Of a stretch of 64,000 nucleotides of DNA, positions 61,948 through 64,000 are shown piece after piece. Under the pieces are notes generated by a model. That model had not been told where the DNA came from. It saw nothing but the letters and a program-made list of their open reading frames with translations, and ran no database searches. Source of the DNA: Ruminococcus sp. (lineage in GTDB: Bacteria > Bacillota > Clostridia > Oscillospirales > Acutalibacteraceae); contig JAFQRC010000003.1 in the NCBI GenBank assembly GCA_017410265.1, positions 186,001-250,000 of the forward strand, written 5' to 3'. The number at the start of each line of letters is the position of its first letter. The first letter of the stretch is position 1. The position numbers and the translations under genes were made by a program.

Positions 61948-64000
61948 TTAGTCAAACTTTCTCTTTCTAGCAAACATTACTACGCCAGCAGCCATAACGA
62001 GAACTGTCATGAGTGCGATAGCAGCAGATGTTGTACCTGTCTTAATGCCTGAACCGCCGCCTGAGCTCTGGCCATTTGTTGAAGACTGACCAGGTGTTGC
62101 TGAAGATGGAGCCTCAGTTGGAGCATCTGTAGGTGCGTCTGTTGGAGCATCTGTAGGTGCATCTGTTGGTGCATCTGTTGGAGCGTCAGTTGGAGCATCT
62201 GTTGGTGCATCTGTTGGTGCATCTGTTGGAGCATCTGTTGGAGCGTCTGTTGGAGCGTCTGTTGGTGCATCTGTTGGAGCATCTGTTGGCTCGTCAGTTG
62301 GGAGCTCTGGAGCTTCAACTGGAGTCATGCCCTCGAGGATACCCTCGTAGATAACTGTAACATCGTCCTTAACCTGCTCGTAGTTGTAGATGATCTTATC
62401 GTTGTTTGTATCACCAAGAGTCTTGAGACCTGTGTTGATGTAGTATACGCCGCCTTCTTCACCAGTAACAGTGAACTTACCAACGAATACCTTATTCTTC
62501 TCGCCCATTGTGTCTTCAAGTGGGAATCTGATACCAGCAACAGATGTGAAGTTGTACTTAACTTCGCCGAGGTCATCATAGCTGTAAACCATAGCTGGAA
62601 CGTTAGGGAACATCTCAGCAACAACGTCGTCACCGTACTCGTCAACTGCAGGAACGAATGTCAAGCCGTCAACATCGTATGTTGTGATAGCGTCAAGAGC
62701 TGAAATCTTCTCACTTACAGCGAGGTTGAAGAGGTATGTGTATGTCTCGCCAACTTCTACTTCATACCAGTTACCATCAGCAACAACATATGTCTTAACT
62801 GGAGCTACTGTTGGCTCTTCTGTTGTCTCCTGAGTTGGCTCTTCTGTTGTCTCTTCTGTTGGCTCTTCTGTTGTCTCTTCTGTTGGAGCTTCTGTTGTCT
62901 CTTCTGTTGGAACTTCTGTTGTAGGCTCTGTTGGATTTACTGGGCCTGGATATACAGGAGCATCAAATACAGCCTTGTAAGACCAATCGATACCAGCATC
63001 GATATCTTCACCGCTCTTGCGGAGGATGATCATTTCGTCGTTTTCACCAACAACTGCGAGATCTCTGAATACTGTGTTGATTTCGTAGATACCTGACTCA
63101 GCAGTTACTAAGAAGTCAAATGTTACAGCTACGCCGTCAGCAGGAACTTTCTTGCCCTTAGCTGATGAGTAGTTGAAGAGGAACTCGCCATCGATATCAA
63201 GGTTCTCTACGACTGAATCGCCGAATACTGGGAACATTGTATCGTAATCGAGATCGCCGTCTACCATTGGATATACAGCGTCAAGACCTTCTGTATCATA
63301 GAATACAGACATATCGAATGAGCAAACCTTCTTATCTACGTTGAGGTAGAATGTGTATGTGTAAGTTTCGCCCTGCTCTACTTCGTAGAGAACGCCATCA
63401 CATCTAACGAAGAGACCTTCTGGATCTGTAGCGTCATCTGTTGGAGCTTCTGTTGTCTCTTCTGTTGGAGCTTCTGTTGTCTCTTCTGTTGGAACTTCTG
63501 TTGTTGGCTGTGTTGGAATTTCTGGAACATCGAGTTCTGCATCAAAGCTCCATGTAACACCAGCAACGCCTGTGTCTTCGCCACCGTCACGAACGATGAT
63601 CATTTCGTCATTTTCGCCTACAACAGCGAAATCTCTGAAGATTGTGTTGATCTCGTAGATACCTGACTCTGCAGTTACTAAGAAATCAAATGTAACAGCT
63701 ACGCTACCCTCAGCAACTTTCTTACCCTTTGCTGATGAGTAGTTGAAGAGGAACTCGCCATCGATATCTGTGTTCTCAACTACAGCGTCGCCGAATGCTG
63801 GGAACATTGTATCGTAATCGAGGTCACCATCAACTGTTGGATATACTGGATCAAGACCTTCTGTATCATAGAATACAGACATATCGAATGAACAGATCTT
63901 CTTGTCAGCGCCAATATAGAATGTGTAAGTGTAAGCTTCGCCCTGAACTACTTCGATGAGTTCGCCGTCAACCTTTACAAAGAGACCGTCAACAGGAGCA
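61948..64000 (-). CDS. Large surface protein D with repeated cohesin-like modules and IKTG tail (partial, N-terminus off the window)
   Basis: At least 683 residues visible; the frame stays open to the right edge, so an ATG at 63882 is internal. Three modules are seen. Two are near-identical (each with GETYTYTF or EAYTYTF, CSFDMSVFYDTEGLD and FLFNYSSAKGKKV) at a 570-bp period; a third is diverged (GETYTYLFNLAVSEKISALD). They resemble cohesins. Linkers are Thr/Glu/Pro/Ala-rich, followed by 14 TDAP units. The end GSGIKTGTTS, membrane helix and ARKRKFD looks like a wall-anchor signal. It may act as a scaffold; the partner is not identified. Confidence 0.7.
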   Translation of the reverse strand, partial: APVDGLFVKVDGELIEVVQGEAYTYTFYIGADKKICSFDMSVFYDTEGLDPVYPTVDGDLDYDTMFPAFGDAVVENTDIDGEFLFNYSSAKGKKVAEGSVAVTFDFLVTAESGIYEINTIFRDFAVVGENDEMIIVRDGGEDTGVAGVTWSFDAELDVPEIPTQPTTEVPTEETTEAPTEETTEAPTDDATDPEGLFVRCDGVLYEVEQGETYTYTFYLNVDKKVCSFDMSVFYDTEGLDAVYPMVDGDLDYDTMFPVFGDSVVENLDIDGEFLFNYSSAKGKKVPADGVAVTFDFLVTAESGIYEINTVFRDLAVVGENDEMIILRKSGEDIDAGIDWSYKAVFDAPVYPGPVNPTEPTTEVPTEETTEAPTEETTEEPTEETTEEPTQETTEEPTVAPVKTYVVADGNWYEVEVGETYTYLFNLAVSEKISALDAITTYDVDGLTFVPAVDEYGDDVVAEMFPNVPAMVYSYDDLGEVKYNFTSVAGIRFPLEDTMGEKNKVFVGKFTVTGEEGGVYYINTGLKTLGDTNNDKIIYNYEQVKDDVTVIYEGILEGMTPVEAPELPTDEPTDAPTDAPTDAPTDAPTDAPTDAPTDAPTDAPTDAPTDAPTDAPTDAPTDAPTDAPTEAPSSATPGQSSTNGQSSGGGSGIKTGTTSAAIALMTVLVMAAGVVMFARKRKFD
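62117..62296. repeat. 12-bp tandem repeat array coding TDAP units
   Basis: Fifteen 12-bp units, the first fourteen coding Thr-Asp-Ala-Pro and the last a DEP variant. Units differ mainly at synonymous third positions. Gain or loss of units keeps the reading frame, so linker length can vary. Confidence 0.95.
62990..64000. repeat. 570-bp direct duplication of a cohesin-like module
   Basis: The stretch from about 62990 recurs about 570 bp further on; for example the word starting GCTGATGAGTAGTTGAAG is at 63161 and again at 63731. The copies run to the window edge, so more may follow. Confidence 0.85.

Noticed and set aside
62117..62296. CRISPR-like array of short direct repeats
   Set aside because: Units are 12 bp with no spacers and lie in frame inside a protein gene; they code TDAP linker units.
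62007..62318. Gln/Leu-rich reading frame in another frame over the TDAP array
   Set aside because: It is a by-product of the 12-bp repeat; it has no ribosome site and the other frame is part of the anchored protein. The same applies to the Gln/Leu-rich frame at 28497-28760.
63883..64000. Treating 63882 as the true start of the scaffold-like protein
   Set aside because: The same frame stays open to the edge, and the upstream residues repeat the module seen inside the protein.
58561..64000. Calling this a proven amylosome/cellulosome
   Set aside because: No dockerin sequence was found in the window and the cohesin resemblance is by eye only.

Overview
The window looks like a chromosomal stretch of a low-to-moderate GC, anaerobic Gram-positive gut Clostridium-class bacterium, most plausibly Ruminococcus or a close Oscillospiraceae relative. 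The reasons are Firmicute-type gene order (rnjA-gdpP-rplI-dnaB-tilS-hpt-ftsH), an oxygen-sensitive class III ribonucleotide reductase, frequent TTG start codons behind strong AGGAGG-like sites, and secreted proteins with Thr/Pro/Glu linkers, starch-module-like and cohesin-like domains. The genus is inference. No rRNA, tRNA, CRISPR array, IS element or complete prophage was seen.

Layout. 1-2193: an amino-acid ABC importer operon cut by the left edge. 2385-4841: an alpha/beta-hydrolase-like gene and an orphan holin-endolysin pair. 5159-17812: a long co-directional housekeeping block on the minus strand (uvrA, ftsH, hpt, tilS, dnaB, rplI, gdpP, rnjA). 18214-20302: rnhA-nifS-nifU on the plus strand. 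20425-24635: sstT, diverging from a YtrA-type regulator, ABC transporter and lipoprotein operon. 24698-25831: a pyruvyl-transferase-like gene, then a GC-rich foldback element. 26221-29172: a secreted multi-domain protein with starch-binding-like modules.

29423-48654 is a surface-polysaccharide locus. A flippase, acyltransferase and polymerase/ligase occupy one end. A minus-strand operon runs from a BY-kinase pair (cpsC/cpsD-like) through glycosyltransferases, a B12/radical-SAM protein, a thymidylate-kinase-like protein and a phosphodiesterase-like protein. Diverging from it under a perfect consensus promoter is a five-gene cassette: duplicated LicD protein, IspD/TarI-like cytidylyltransferase, GatZ family protein, GatD-like dehydrogenase and acyltransferase. 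Read together, these could convert fructose-6-P to tagatose-6-P, galactitol-1-P and CDP-galactitol, then transfer galactitol phosphate to a glycan. This is the best candidate for an undescribed system in the window.

48716-58498: metabolism and maintenance (aroF, nrdG, nrdD with paired NrdR-like boxes, tcdA, an orphan HPr-kinase-like protein, degV, a GH31 glucosidase, pduL, family 4 uracil-DNA glycosylase). 58561-64000: four consecutive minus-strand genes for C-terminally anchored surface proteins. Two are paralogues sharing a Cys-containing domain that resembles starch-binding modules, and two carry cohesin-like modules. The last runs off the right edge. Three of the four end in a (K/Q)TG motif, a membrane helix and basic residues. 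Together with 26221-29172 they suggest a surface machinery for glycan (perhaps starch) binding, but no dockerin is visible here.
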